Under the pieces are notes generated by a model. That model worked only from the letters and a program-made list of their open reading frames with translations. It was not told the DNA's origin and made no database searches. Below, one piece after another: positions 49,354 to 61,891 of a stretch of DNA of 64,000 nucleotides (position 1 is its first letter; the number at the start of each line of letters is the position of its first letter). A program made the position numbers and the translations under genes. The stretch spans positions 33,892,620 to 33,956,619 of the forward strand of contig NC_084887.1 of assembly GCF_958979055.1 (NCBI RefSeq). The letters run 5' to 3'. The stretch comes from Alnus glutinosa (lineage: Eukaryota; Streptophyta; Magnoliopsida; Fagales; Betulaceae).

Positions 49354-50646
49354 CAGGCCCGGCTCTACCCTTAGGCGACTTAGGCGGTCGCCTAAGGCCC
49401 CGAGGGAAGAGAAGGCCCCATAATAAAATTTATATTAGTATTTTTTTTTAAAAAAATTGCAATGAAGAGAGGGAGAGGAAAAAAAAGGCCCATTTTTTTG
49501 CAATCAGGAGAGGGAGAGGAAAAAAAAAAAAAAAAAGCCCAATTACAATACACAAACGATTTCGTCAAATAATAATAATAATCTAAAAATAAAAGTGTTT
49601 TATTTCTCCACTAGAAATACCAACAGTCAAAACCCATAAACATGATTTTCCCAAAAAGAAAAGTGATATAACTCTCTACAAACTCTACAAATCCCGCATA
49701 GAAAAAATCAACCAGTAGAATCCAAGAACACAAACATATTTTAACAAACAAACAAATCAACGTCTCTCTAACAGATTACCAAAATAACTTTATTCTCCGA
49801 CAGTCAGAAAGTACCCGCTTGACCACAGCCAATTCTCGCGTCTGCCTCTTCGCCTCCCCTTTCAAAAATCTCTCGCACCTTAAGCCTTCATTTTTGTAAG
49901 AGGAAGAAAGAAGACGAACAGAAAGATAAGAAGAAGAGAATAGCAAGTGGTCCTTTGGCTTTGAGTTTGAATGTACGAGTAGTAGCATCGAGCAGTGCAA
50001 AGAGCCAAAGACGTGTGTGAAGTGAAGTGAAGTGGACGACTGAAGTGATGGAAAGTGGACTAAGTTGACGGAAGAAGGATCTGGAGGCTAAAAGGCATTT
50101 TTTTTTAATTTAATTTTATTTTTTTCAGTATCATACGTAAGAGCCACACTTTATTTTTTATTTTTTATTTTTTTATAAAATAGTATTATATTATTTTTGT
50201 CAATAAAATTTAAATTAACAAATTACTATTAAGGACGTAATTACATAAAAAGCACTGCTATTACTCGCAAACAATACATTTAACATTTTTTTTTAATAAA
50301 ATAGTATTATGTTTAATGTTAGATTATCTTGTTATGAAATAATGCTCTTTTTGATAAATCAGGTTCAATTATTCTCTTGTATAAAATTTTTATTTATAAA
50401 TGTTAGCTAAAAATATGCATTGGATATGAAAAATGTTAAAAATAAAAAAAATTAATTGAATCTAAAAAAAAATTTCTAACGAATTTATTACTATCAATAT
50501 GATAAAGTTATAACTCAAAAGTAAAAAAAAAAAAAAAAAAAATTTTATATATAAATGTAATATAAAAATTAAAAAAAAAAATTACATGTAAAAGGCCTCA
50601 TCTAAAATTGTCGCCTAAGGCCTCACAATATATCGAGCCGGCCCTG
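49354..50646 (+). mobile_element. Non-autonomous hAT transposon, copy 1
   Basis: A 1293-bp element flanked by an exact eight-base duplication, ATTTAATA (49346-49353 and 50647-50654). The ends are CAGGCCCGGCTC at the left and CAGGGCCGGCTC at the right when reverse-complemented, short imperfect inverted repeats typical of plant hAT elements. Subterminal AGGCGAC/GTCGCCTAAGGC motifs occur at both ends. No transposase is present. A stretch at about 49.78-50.09 kb has gene-like composition and may be the remains of a transposase leader or a captured fragment. Its right 657 bp is repeated inverted at 63344-64000 without visible mismatch, so the family moved recently. It inserted between two tandem phytocyanin genes. 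Confidence 0.9.
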
Positions 50647-50795
50647 ATTTAATACATAATTTCCAACCCTAAGTAAAACCTAATGCATAATCGATCTCCG
50701 AGGTTTTAGAGAGGTTGATTGGCTACTATACAAAATAGTACTAGAGACACAGAAACTCCCAGTACGTGTTTTTGAAGTGAGAGTGGCCGGAAGCG

Positions 50796-52159
50796 ATGGA
50801 GGGTTTAGCCAGGAGAGTGATGGTGGTGGCGGTGGTGGTGCTGATGGTGATGGGGTGGCAAACGTGCGCGGTGGCGCGGCTAATCACAGTGGGAGGGTCT
50901 CATGGATGGAATCAGAACGTAAACTACACTGAATGGTCCACTGATCATCAGCATCTACACGTTGGCGATTGGCTCTGTACGTAACCTCTCATCTCCTTTT
51001 ACTTTCTACCAAAGTGTTTTTGTTCTTTCACATGCATTTGGACTGCTACCTGGTTTCTTTGTTCTAATCATATCTGCCATTTTTGCAATAAGTTTTCTTG
51101 ATTATATATATGTCAAGGGAAAGAAACAATGATATCGGTGAATCTTAGCAGATCCGGGAAGAAAAGATGGTGTAGCCGGCCATTCGCGTGGGATCAACCA
51201 ATTACATCTTGAAATATTTTAGTTAACAATAAGGATATATAAATGAAAGAGTTAGGGTTGAAATTCAAAATTCTAATAGAAAATAATAAATTTAATTATT
51301 TAGTTAATACTTTAATACCATCTACTTAGCCAAGACTCATGAACTGAAAAATTGAGAGAAATTTTGAACTCATATATAAGTGGGACTGTGGGAGTATATT
51401 AATCAGACTATATATTATCTAACTGATTGAATTCATAATTTATTAGTAGTTTAAACTTTTGAGATAATTGGTGGTTTATCATGGCATTGGCCCGAGATAA
51501 CAATCAATGTAATTGATTTGATATATAAATGTAAGAAATTGATAGATGATATATATTCCATTTTCAAATTGCTGAAATCCTATTATGAATGTGGATTCCT
51601 TATAATGTGTTATGTATCCAATTCATGAATGATAAAAAATTTAGTCCTTTGGGTTTGTGTCTAATATATGGACGTAAGCATCTAAAACCGAACCACCTTA
51701 ATTTGTTTTTTAATAATCCAGTTAGATTAATTTGAGGTTTATTGTTGAAACTTGGCTCTGAAGTTTCACTGTGAAGTACATGCATGTGTTACTGACTGCT
51801 ACAGTTTTGTTTTGAGGTTTGAAGATTTCATCTTCGACAAGCACCACTACAATGTTCTGGAGGTGAACAAGACAAGCTATGAGAAGTGCAATGACCAAGG
51901 CTTCATAAGAAACATCACAAGGGGCGGCAGAGATGTGTTTCAACTGACAGAGGCAAGGCCATATTACTTCCTATCCAGTGGAGGCTACTGCTATAATGGC
52001 ATGAGAGTTGCTGTGTATGTGGAAGTCGAAGCTTCAGAAACTCCGGCACCTGCTCCGGCCAAAAATGGTTCTCCTCCACCGCGTGCCCTCAACCCAATGA
52101 TTCTCTCGGCCATCATGACTTTTGTATTGGCCATCCTACTCAAACCAGCAGTTGATTGA
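50796..52159 (+). CDS. Early nodulin-like phytocyanin 2, two exons
   Basis: Predicted 171-aa paralogue of the phytocyanin at 45589-47440. Exons are 50796..50976 and 51825..52159, joined in phase 1 at GDWL/YFIFDK; the acceptor TTTGAAG was chosen because it restores this family phrase. The signal peptide core is VMVVAVVVLMVMGW. The cupredoxin domain reads LITVGGSHGW ... NVNYTEWS ... YNVLEVNKTSYEKC ... YYFLSSGGYCYNGMRVAVYV. The usual copper ligands are replaced (Tyr, Ser and Tyr at the His, Cys and His positions), so it is probably not a copper protein. A Pro/Ala-rich linker (ETPAPAPAKNGSPPP) resembles an arabinogalactan motif, followed by a hydrophobic C-terminus consistent with GPI anchoring. 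It likely acts at the plasma membrane or wall. Confidence 0.9.
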
Positions 52160-53338
52160 TATATATACTTTGCCATTGAAAGAAATCATATCAGTGATTA
52201 TACATTTGGTGTCAGCATAGAGTGATCATCATATCAACAGTTTGCCTTTTGGACAAATGAAAGGATTCACTTAGAAAATGAGAGAACATGATGATCTGTT
52301 GAGTTTTTCCTTTGAATTTTGAATTGGCATGTAAAATGCATTGAAACAGTAGTTTTATAATGTTAAGTTTTCCAAGGGAGGATGGAAAACTCATTGGTCC
52401 TGTTTGGAATATATTGTTCGTTTGGTTTAGTAGTTTCAAAACGTGCTATTTGAAAAAGACAAATTTTCTGATAAAGTTTATTGAGCCTTACTTTTTCACA
52501 AAAGACACCTTAAATGAAGAAGTTTGCTCAAAGCTTATAAATTCCACAACCCAAACATACTTTGACAATGTGAGACTCTTAATTTTCTACGGATTGAGTT
52601 GTTAGAACTCCTACAACTCAGCCTTTAAAAATGTGACATATGTAACACATGCTTAAATGATACATGTCGTATTTTAGATATTGGATTAAACTCCTACAAC
52701 CTAACTTGTAAGAAATTTATGTCCGTGTGAAAAAAATAACAATTTCAAAACGCAACTAATTAATAAAAATGCCATTAAGCTTTTAGTAAAATCACGGTTC
52801 GACTTTTCTAATCGTGTGTTTTTTAAAAACCCACCCCACCCCTTTTATGGGATACAAAAACATGAATTTTTTCAAGTTTTCAATAAGTAATTTCTTAAAA
52901 ACCCATTATTCCTAAACATAACACTTTTTCTCAATTTTATTTAACACTAATAATCATCTTATATGATATTTAAGACATGTTTGGGTGAGAAAAAAAAAAA
53001 TCAAATTTGTTTCGAATACTGTTTTTCAAATATCAAATTCTACTTAGATTTTATCTAGTTTTTTTTAATTTTGTCTCTATTTTTTAAACCATCCAAATAT
53101 AATTTTAAAAAACAAATTCTTTTGATATTTACAATTTTTAAAAAATTGCACACCCAAATGAACCATAACATGTTAGAAAAAAAAAAAGTGTTATAGGCCA
53201 GAGCTGCAACTTGACCCCATTTGAAATTGGGCTTTGAACTCTTCCAGGCTCTCTCCAACCCATTTCAGATAAGAAAGATATAACCCACAGCCACAGGACC
53301 ATCTCTGGCAGACACACTCCACCACAGAACCCTCTTCA
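52160..53338. other. Intergenic region between phytocyanin 2 and the DUF3598 gene
   Basis: Likely 3' UTR at the start, then AT-rich spacer with no recognised element. The last about 130 bp is the promoter/5' UTR of the DUF3598 gene. Confidence 0.6.
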
Positions 53339-56300
53339 ATGGCTTCCATTTGCTACTCTCTTTCGCTCCCTCCCAAACCCAAACCACCAAACTCGAAGAT
53401 AATCCGACCCTTCCCCACATACCTCTCCAACCCGAACCCATGTCCGAGCTCTATTCCCACATTCCGGAGCTTCAGAACCCGAGCCAACAAACTCGAAGAA
53501 GAAGCTCAGAAACCAAATGAAATATCCATGAGCATTGACAATATTCACAGCTTCTTCGAACTCAACTTGGGCAAGTGGAACGGTTCTTTCTTTGTAAGTT
53601 TATGCTCGATTGCTTTTGACGTTTTGTATTTTCTAAGGCTGAGCTCTCTGTTTGCTGGCTGAGAAAACGAAGGAAGAGAAAAGGAATTCTGGGTCTTATG
53701 TTTGATGTTATATTTTGGTTCCAGATGAGGAGTATTATGTCGAAATATGTTTAGTTGAAGTGTCTTTTATTGCCATGCCCCAAAAAAAGTCTTTTGTTGG
53801 TTTTCTGGGGCTATGGATTGATGAAAGATGAGAGTTTAGTTATCTTTTTTTGGAATACATTTTGCAGCAATTTGATGCTTATGGGAATTTGTTGCATAAA
53901 CTGAGTACAAAGCTTGCGGTGAGCTCCTATGGAGAAGATGAACTCATCAGTCTCATTCAGACGTAAGCTTCAGTATTAATGAGCGTTAGTTATTGATAAG
54001 GGAAAAATTATTGTTATTGATTCAATTGTTGTTTGCTCCGAGCAATTAACCAGATGAAAAATGCTGTTCGTATTGCTTGATTTGTTCCGAATTCCAACCT
54101 GAATGACATGGCAGCAGCAATTCTGAGGCTGATATCATGATGATGATTAAAATATTTCCAAATGAAAATGGAAGTGTGGTGAGCCATGTCAGTCAGGAAG
54201 GACTTCCGGGGCATGAAGTCTATGTAGGATTGCTTTAAAGTGTAATTTGAATGGATGATCACATAATCGATTTGCTATATGAACTTATGGTGCATTGGAA
54301 ATTTGTTGACTAGAAGTGATTGTTAGTTTTATTAAGGACGTATTGGGAGTTCGTTTTATTGTGTCCAACATAGAGAGGTAGAAACTAATGTGAAATTCTT
54401 TTATCCAGAATAGGTCTTCAAAGAAGGGATCTGGTGCCATAGATAATTGTATTTTATTACCTTTTTTCATAAACGCCGGTAGAGAATACTGTAGTGAAAT
54501 TGGGGTAGATGGCCAAGTTTTTTGGTTGAGAATATGTGTCACAGATGGGCATAAGTTTTATTTGTTTCAGCAACTATATTGTTTTATGGCTTATAAATTA
54601 CATGCGTTATGCAATTGGCTTATCTGGTGATCATTAAGGCTTTCTCAACTCTAGAATGACAGTTTTTGTGTTTTTCTTTCATTTTGATATGCCAAAAAGA
54701 AGTTTTTTAGGTTCTGGTTGTTTTTAAAGGAAATGTAACAAGGATAAGTAGCTTATGGTAATTGATCAATACAAATATTATTGATAGGGAAGTACAACTT
54801 GCAATCACATGGGATTGAACCCATGACCCCGCCTTCCACATTTTACTATTTTAGGCAGGAGGACATGCCATTTGTTCCAAAGACCATGGATATAATATTA
54901 CTGCAATTAATAATAATTATTGATCTTACACTTTTATCGCTCTATGATCACATTGGCTTAATCCTCTTTTTCCATATAGGCTATACATAAAACAACCTCC
55001 ATCAGGCACCTCAATTTCAGGATATGAAGATGAGCCAGAGTGGGCAGAGTACAAAATTAAAGAAACCAATATGTTCACCATCGACAAATATCAACAGGTG
55101 AGTATTCTAGTACTTTGTAGATTTTAAGTGTACTTATCAGCTTTTCCCATGGGTTTGTGATCCCATTATTTTTTGTTGAATGTCCGTTACAACTAGTCTG
55201 CAGATTGGTTTTTTCCCAAAAGAGAAAGCATTTGCTCTTAGATACCAGACAGCTGGCATGTTAGAAACCGTGTTAAGGCAAGGGGTTCTTGGGGAAGATG
55301 ACACTGGCGAAGAATCACCAAAGTAAGTTATTTCTTCTTAGGATGTTCTTCATGTATTGCTGATAATTAGTAGTTGGACTATGCTGTTACATTAATATAG
55401 TACATGCCTGTTAAAACCTATGAAAGAAAAGAAAAAATAGTAAAGGTATTGCACATAAGTGAAACTAAGGCTGCAATTGGTGGAGATGTTTATTGAAGTT
55501 CATTTTGTCATGTTTGTATGGCTATTCTCATTGAACAGAATGAGTCTTGGCTGATAGGTAGCCGGTATTTTAGGGATCAGCTTCTAGTATTTAAAATTTT
55601 CGATTGCATTTCATCAGGCATGCTCAGACTTTCCATAGATATGTAGTTATTCCATAGAGCTCATTTCTGCAGTTTTTTGTTTTTGTTATTTATTTCGGCA
55701 AATGGCTCCATTTTAAGTGCTAGCTTTTTGTCTTCAAATTTGGAAGACTGAGTAGATAAACTCCATGTGAATCTGGCATGTACATACACGACAAGTTTAT
55801 CTGCTTCCAACATGGAAAGAGTTGCTACTACTAAAGGCTTATGGTATATTATTCTCTATAATGTCAAAGCCTCACTAATATGTCATCATTTATCGAACCA
55901 TCCAGACCACTAAATGATGAGCCCTAGCTATAAACGACCTAGTGGGCAATTCAGGTCTAAAAAGAGCAATTAGTTAAATACTTTATCTAGTAACAGGGAA
56001 AATTTATAATGTGGCCTTGCTTTTCGTTTAAAATATTATAATCATCAAATCAGTTAATGTCCTGTTTGGGGATCTGAAACTCACCAATTCGATTATTGTG
56101 GACCACCTTTGTTTGTACAAGCTTTCATACGTGAGGATCTAGAAGTTGTAGATTGGTTCTATCTGACCTTCATTGAAAACTTTATGTGGAGCTCCCCCAT
56201 ATTTTCCAACTGATGTTGTTTCTCAATTTATATGCTTACTTGTTCTTTCCAATTATCCTCACCATGCAGAAATCTCAAGCTTCCTTCCCGTCGTCCCTCT

Positions 56301-57109
56301 ATTGTTTGTGAGAACTGCCTCTATTCAGTGGAGAAAGACATGCGAGCAAGAGCATTCCATATCATGGACCCAAAGGGCATCATCGAAATGCTTCTCATCT
56401 TCCTCGAGGAAAGAGGTGATTCAGTGTCTTTTCCTCCTGCACTTGACAATACCATGGTGAGTTTTATACTCAAGTTTTATTGATCAGCGGACAGTGAGGA
56501 ACTTTTGGGTTTCTATCATTGTTTTTTCTTTTATTTTCTTTCTTTCATGGTGATTATAGTCATAATGATTTCTTTTATCAGTTGCAAGGAAACACAAGCA
56601 GGATTATACCATATCTTGGTAACTGGAAAGGCCGCTCCATCACAAAACGCAGTGGCGTTTATGGAGCAACAATTGCTGAAGCTGATACAGTTACATCACT
56701 TGAAATGGATGACAAGGGTCAGCTTATTCAGGTATCCCTAGACTCACCACCCCCCCCCCCCCTCCCACAATGAATCAGAAAAGAGTAAATGTGAGCTACT
56801 TGAATAATGAAATCTCAGGATATTACTTCGACTTCTGCTGGGGGTGAAGTTAGCACAAATGTACATTGGACGGGTACCCAGTCAGACAATTTGGTTACAT
56901 TTGATGGAGGCTATCAGATGACACTCTTGCCGGGTGGAATGTACATGGGATGTCCATGTGATGTGGCAAAATGTGTGGCAGAATCCAAGCCATTCCATTT
57001 GGAATTCTGTTGGCTTGAGACACCTGGCAAGAGGCAGAGACTGGTTCGCACTTACGATGTGGAAGGCTTGGCTGTGTCATCAACGCACTTTTATGAGACC
57101 AAATTGTGA
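53339..57109 (+). CDS. Plastid DUF3598-type protein, seven exons, 404 aa
   Basis: Exons are 53339..53593, 53868..53962, 54980..55097, 55204..55322, 56270..56456, 56582..56731 and 56819..57109, all GT-AG with matching phases, totalling 1215 nt. The N-terminal about 50 residues (MASICYSLSLPPKPKPP...) form a plausible plastid transit peptide. The mature part begins NIHSFFELNLGKWNGSFFQFD, the opening of DUF3598 proteins shared by plants and cyanobacteria. It continues with CENCLYSVEKDMRARAFHI, TSRIIPYLGNWKGRSITKRSG, LLPGGMYMGCPCDV and FCWLETPGKRQRLVRTYDVEG. These beta-rich blocks suggest a lipocalin-like barrel related to phycobilin lyase folds, which is an inference. The molecular function is unknown. 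The longest introns are the second (1017 bp) and the fourth (947 bp). Confidence 0.88.
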
Positions 57110-57933
57110 GTGCCCCTTGAGTTGAAAGAGTGGCCCTTTTACACACGTCGGCGCACTTGTAATATGTTCGGGAAGAAACCAAAAAATTGATGTGTCAAAT
57201 TTGGTGGAGATTTTGTATCAATTTAGTTATTGCTTCTTTTAATTAATGTAGGTCAAGGTGTATATTTTCAAAGCTATAATTGGCCCATTATGTGAAAGGT
57301 CAGCAAATAATGTAGTTTCTAGCATTATTCTTTTAGAAAAGATTAGTGCTATCCTTGAGGTTTCGCCTTTTGTTGAACCGCCATTTAAGGTTTAAAAGTT
57401 ATGAAATCACTCTTTAAAGTTTGCACCGTTACCAAATAACTCTATTTGTTTCCCTTCAATTAACTTTTTAATAGTAATAAAAGACGTGACCTAATGGCTT
57501 CATTATGTCTAGTAAAAAGAAATATGTTCGAACTTCAAACCATTCAAGTAGTTTATATCAGACATAGGCTACATGGGATGCGTCAAACCATTGGCACATT
57601 AACCCGTAACTTAAGAATTGGACACACTAAAGAAACATAAAAAAAAAAATAATAATAATAATACTACTTTTCACACTTATTTATTCCATAAACTTGACAT
57701 GATGTGTTTTAAATGGTTTTTACCCATTTATACTTTTGTTATTTTAAGTGATTAGCATGATAATCTACTTAAAACACGTTATATCAGCTGGTGTAACATG
57801 AGTGTGAAGAATAGCATTATTCTAGAAAAAAAAATTTAATTTTTATGCCTAGAACAAAATCAAAAAGTTCACACAAGTTCTAGCATCAGTACAGAACGAC
57901 AAAGGCAACATGCTGATGGAATTGCTTTTGCTC
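57110..57933. other. Convergent 3' region between DUF3598 and UreF genes
   Basis: This holds the 3' UTRs of two convergent genes and an AT-rich spacer. No exon is seen. Confidence 0.6.
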
Positions 57934-58665
57934 TCAGGAGCAGAATAGTCTAGAAAACAAGTAACCATGGCAGCCCTGGACGGTATCCAGCAAGGGAGCG
58001 GTTTGACATGCTTCCTCAACAGTACGGTCTGCCCACTTTTTCAGGATAGCTTCAGCAAGAAAAGCAATCCGATGCTGCAATACAGCTGCACCTAGAGGTC
58101 CTACCAAATTCAGCCTTGTTGCAGCAGAAACAACATCTCTCATCGTAATAAACAAGTAAGCTCTCTGAGAAGCTGTGCTATCCAACCCAAGAAGTCCACA
58201 TACAAGCCCAAATATAGGAGCATGGTGGAAAGAAACAACCCCAGAACCTAGAGAGCTATCTCTCATGGATTTAAGGGCTGGGATTTCTGAAAAGACAGCG
58301 GCAGCGACCCTCAGAAGTGCTGATCCTTGTGTATATGATGCCTTTCGACCCACTTCATTAGTTAGCATTGCATCTAATGTTCTGTCAAGTTTATACCAGG
58401 TTTCCAAATCAGGTGACATGGTTGCAGAATAAACAAAAGGAAGGAGTAAGCTTCCAGTATTCTCTAAAACATGGATCACAAAAGTTTGAAGATCCTCAGG
58501 ACCTGATATTAAGCGGGCTTGGATTGCAGCCTCAAGACCAAAAGAATGAGCGAACCCACCGGTAGGGAGGATGGAATCGAGCAATTGCCACTGACTCCAC
58601 TGTAAATTAGACTCTGAAGGAGTAGCTTTCTTGCTCTTTTTATGTACTTCCATTCCATCCTCCAT
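57934..58665 (-). CDS. UREF: Urease accessory protein UreF
   Basis: An intronless 243-aa protein matching plant UreF (about 240 aa in Arabidopsis). UreF works with UreG and UreD to deliver nickel to apo-urease in the cytosol, gating GTP-dependent activation. Seen in sequence: a short hydrophilic N-terminus, then WQLLDSILPTGGFAHSFGLE near residues 27-46, the family signature. Helical segments follow, then NEVGRKASYTQGSALLRVA, FHHAPIFGLVCGLLGLD, and the ending RLNLVGPLGAAVLQHRIA with the C-terminal LFSRLFCS. Full length, no defects. It is divergent from the DHQ-synthase-like gene, the two starts being about 830 bp apart. Confidence 0.95.
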   Translation of the reverse strand: MEDGMEVHKKSKKATPSESNLQWSQWQLLDSILPTGGFAHSFGLEAAIQARLISGPEDLQTFVIHVLENTGSLLLPFVYSATMSPDLETWYKLDRTLDAMLTNEVGRKASYTQGSALLRVAAAVFSEIPALKSMRDSSLGSGVVSFHHAPIFGLVCGLLGLDSTASQRAYLFITMRDVVSAATRLNLVGPLGAAVLQHRIAFLAEAILKKWADRTVEEACQTAPLLDTVQGCHGYLFSRLFCS

Positions 58666-59496
58666 TGGAAAGAAAGCAAGTACTCTGGAGATTGACAGAT
58701 AATGATCATAAACAATTGTCCATAAAAGTAAGCAAGCATATAACGCATATAAAACTTATATATGCAGCTCAAATGCAAGTAAAAAACAACAATCCTAACT
58801 TTTGTCCCAACTCCAAGTACTACCCTCTCAACCCAAAGGAGGGGAAAGGAGGGAGTTGGATCTGTTATGATGGCATTTACAGTACACCATTTGTTAATGA
58901 CAGGTTTCACACAGTCAATAGCATGTACAGGAACTTACACAAAAGACACCATTTTTAATTTTTTAGCCGTCCAAGTGCCAAAAGGGGAATTTACACAAAC
59001 ACCCAACAGACTAAAAGGCAGTTTGATGCAAACCCACAACAGGAACTTACCCAAAAATCAGTGGTTTACTCATCTTCTACACAAAATAACTATGAAACCA
59101 AAAATCAATGTTCTCGGCGTCCGTCTACACAAAATGACTATGAAACCAAATATGAAAAATGACACAAAATAACATAGGAGAGAGAACAAACCGATCTCGA
59201 ACTCCCCGTCGAAGTCACGGGCGATGGAGCCGAGGCGGCGCAATGATTAGCTGTGGTGACTGGTGAGGTGCTCGATAGCCTTCTTTGTGTGGAGAGGGAG
59301 AGTGAAAAGAGAAAGTTTCAGAGGAGATCCGAACAAAAGACATGTGATTGATTTTTTTATAATTGGCCATAACTTCTATTAAGGTCATGGCAGAAACTAG
59401 GCTTTTTTTGCCCACCAATGAGAAGTTGACACGTGAGCCTGGAACAAAAAAATAAAATAGAATCAAAACACAACTAGAAGAAGAAGAAGAAGTGTA
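58666..59496. promoter_or_regulatory. Divergent promoter region between UreF and DHQS-like genes
   Basis: 831 bp between two divergent start codons. It probably contains both promoters and leaders, and possibly a leader intron of UreF. A patch at 59.19-59.28 kb is more GC-rich. Nothing specific, such as a clear TATA box, could be assigned. Confidence 0.5.
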
Positions 59497-60903
59497 ATGG
59501 TTGTGCTGTTATCTGCTTCTTTGGTCCGAATGCCCACAAAGTTCACCTGCTTTGCTCTCAATGCAGGTTGTTCCGATGTTCGGCACCACCGTTTCTTAAC
59601 TGGCTCAAGCTCCACGTAAGTAAATTTCATCTACCTATATTTCATGTCATTCCAAGTTACTCATCGATTGCTAACAATTACAAGGCAACCCTGCTGTTGC
59701 AACGCAATTCTCGTGTCGCAATGTGTGTTTCTCATTCCTCTTTGACGCCGTCGTCTATTGGGTCGTACCAGAAATCGAAGAGTGTATGGATTTGGACAAA
59801 AAGCAAAGAGGTCATGACTGCCGCCGTGGAGAGAGGATGGAATACCTTTGTTTTCTCATCCCAGCATCGACAACTTGCCAATGAGTGGTCTTGTAAGCTC
59901 CTTAGGACCTCCTCTTGTTCTTTTGTATATCTACATTACGATTAGCTTGTGGTTTAATTATATAATTGTGTGCTCTATGCTTCGTAGATCAAAATAAGTA
60001 CAAGAAAAAATTGGGTACATTGTTGTGACCCATGTGAGGATTTTGTTGGTTTTCACTATATTTTTGTCAACCCATGAGTCATCTTAATTTTTCTATCAAT
60101 GTTATCCGACTTTCTTAGTTTTTAATTTTGGTTATGGGGTTTACAGCAATCGCCTTAATAAGTCCTTTCTATATTGGAGAGGGAGGCATTTTTGATGGTG
60201 AGAATAGAAGGGTTGCCACAATTTTTGAGATTTCAAATCCGCAAGAGTTACAGCAGCTCCAACCCGCAAATGGGCAGGCAGAGAATGTTGTAATGAATTT
60301 GCAAGATTGGCAGGTAGGCCTGTTGCTAACTGCTTAGGATAATTCACATGAAATTTGTTTCTATTCTCTTGAATCGGCCTTCAAGTACTGCATATAAACT
60401 ATCCATTGTTGTTTGTGGAGTTGTTTAAGCTAAAGCTAGAAAGAAATCGACTTTCTCTAAAACTGAGGATATCCGTAAATTCAATTTCTTCGTAAGAGCA
60501 GTACTTATCAAAAAAAAATTTCTTCGTAAGAGCATTGAATATTGGAAATTGATGCAATTTCTTTACTACTTGGAAGCTACCTGGTATTGTGTGAAGTTTT
60601 ATATAATAATTCTGGATCTCGTTAAAGATGACAGCACGCTGAATCACATTTTCTCTAAACTTGCTTTTGAATTAATCAACAGAATCCTTTTATTACAATG
60701 ACTTTGATGGAAACTTCCTAGGTTTCATTTTACATGCCTGTCTTTGTATCCGGAGATAATCTTACTTTTTTTCTCGTTTCACAGCTTCTAATCATTGAAC
60801 ATGGTTGCCGTGACATACACTTTCCATTATACAGTCACGCCCGATCATCTATGTTATATGAACCATATTCACGGATAATGTGAGCACTAACATATTATAT
60901 GCT

Positions 60904-61192
60904 AACCCCAAGGGGGTGGCCTAAATGGTAAGGCTTGCGGCCTCTAGGGATATCATCCCTTGTGGTCTCGAGTGCGAATCCGGCTAGGTGCTACCTCCCT
61001 CTTAGGGCCAGCCACCCGGGCATAGCCCGTGTTTAAAGGCTCCATTCCTACAGTGGCACTGAAGATGGGGCCAAGGATTAGTCTGGTGATCTTGGCTGGA
61101 CTTCTACGCTTGGAAGACTACCACTACATGTGAGATAGCTGCGAACGACGTATGTTCGGCTATAGGTGACCCAGGACATCCTGATAAAAAAA
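60904..61192 (+). mobile_element. tRNA-derived SINE in an intron
   Basis: A 289-bp element with an exact ten-base target duplication, ATTATATGCT (60894-60903 and 61193-61202). The 5' region has an A box-like GTGGCCTAAATGG and a B box-like TCTCGAGTGCGAATCC about 40 bases apart, as in RNA polymerase III promoters of tRNA-derived SINEs. The 3' end is a short A run. It lies in the intron between the 60313 and 61305 exons of the DHQ-synthase-like gene, in the same orientation. The perfect duplication suggests a fairly young insertion. Confidence 0.85.
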
Positions 61193-61891
61193 ATTATATG
61201 CTTCACTTTTTGTTTCCAGCAGCATCCAGTTAAGCTGTCGCTGTACCTGCCATTTTCAATATAAAGCCACTTCTGAATTGGTCCCTGATTTTGTGTTTCT
61301 AAAGGTAATTCCTGCAGAGAATATTGTTGCTGCATTCCAAAGGCTGTCAAAAATCAGTTTTTGCCATCTCAAAAAATCATTCTGAAGCACAAGTCTTCTT
61401 TGAGGTTAAATTACTTTATGATTAGGATCGGCAAGTGAACTTCATATGTTGGAAGAGCTGCTTCAATTATCTCAATTGTTGATTTGGCTCTTTAGGTGAT
61501 GCATCATGACCTCCTTTCAAAATTCATTTTCTGTGTTTGCAGGCCTTGGAGCAAGGTCCGGGTGGAGTTATTTTAAAAGTTGAGGATACTGAAGCTGTTT
61601 TTCAGCTCAAGGTAATTTGTTGTATAATAGGGCTTGTGTTTTATAATAGGGCTTGTTAAGTAGTAAAGCATGGCTTCTTATCATATAAAAGTTGTCGGGA
61701 CTATTTTGACAGAAGAAATGATGAGAGAAATCTCATGAGCTTGACCAAAGCTACTGTAACTCAAGTTCAAGTAATTGGAATGGGGGATCGAGTCTACGTG
61801 GATCTCTGTAGCCTCATGAGACCTGGTGAAGGACTTCTGGTATGCTTCCATTTCCTCGTCTATAATTTGCCCCTCGTATGATTTTTTATTT

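Noticed and set aside
49776-50000. 74-codon open frame inside the hAT element
   Set aside because: No similarity to a transposase zinc finger or RNase H-like core. It is probably leader or captured sequence.
45589-52159. Calling the two phytocyanins blue copper proteins
   Set aside because: The His and Cys copper ligands are replaced in both.
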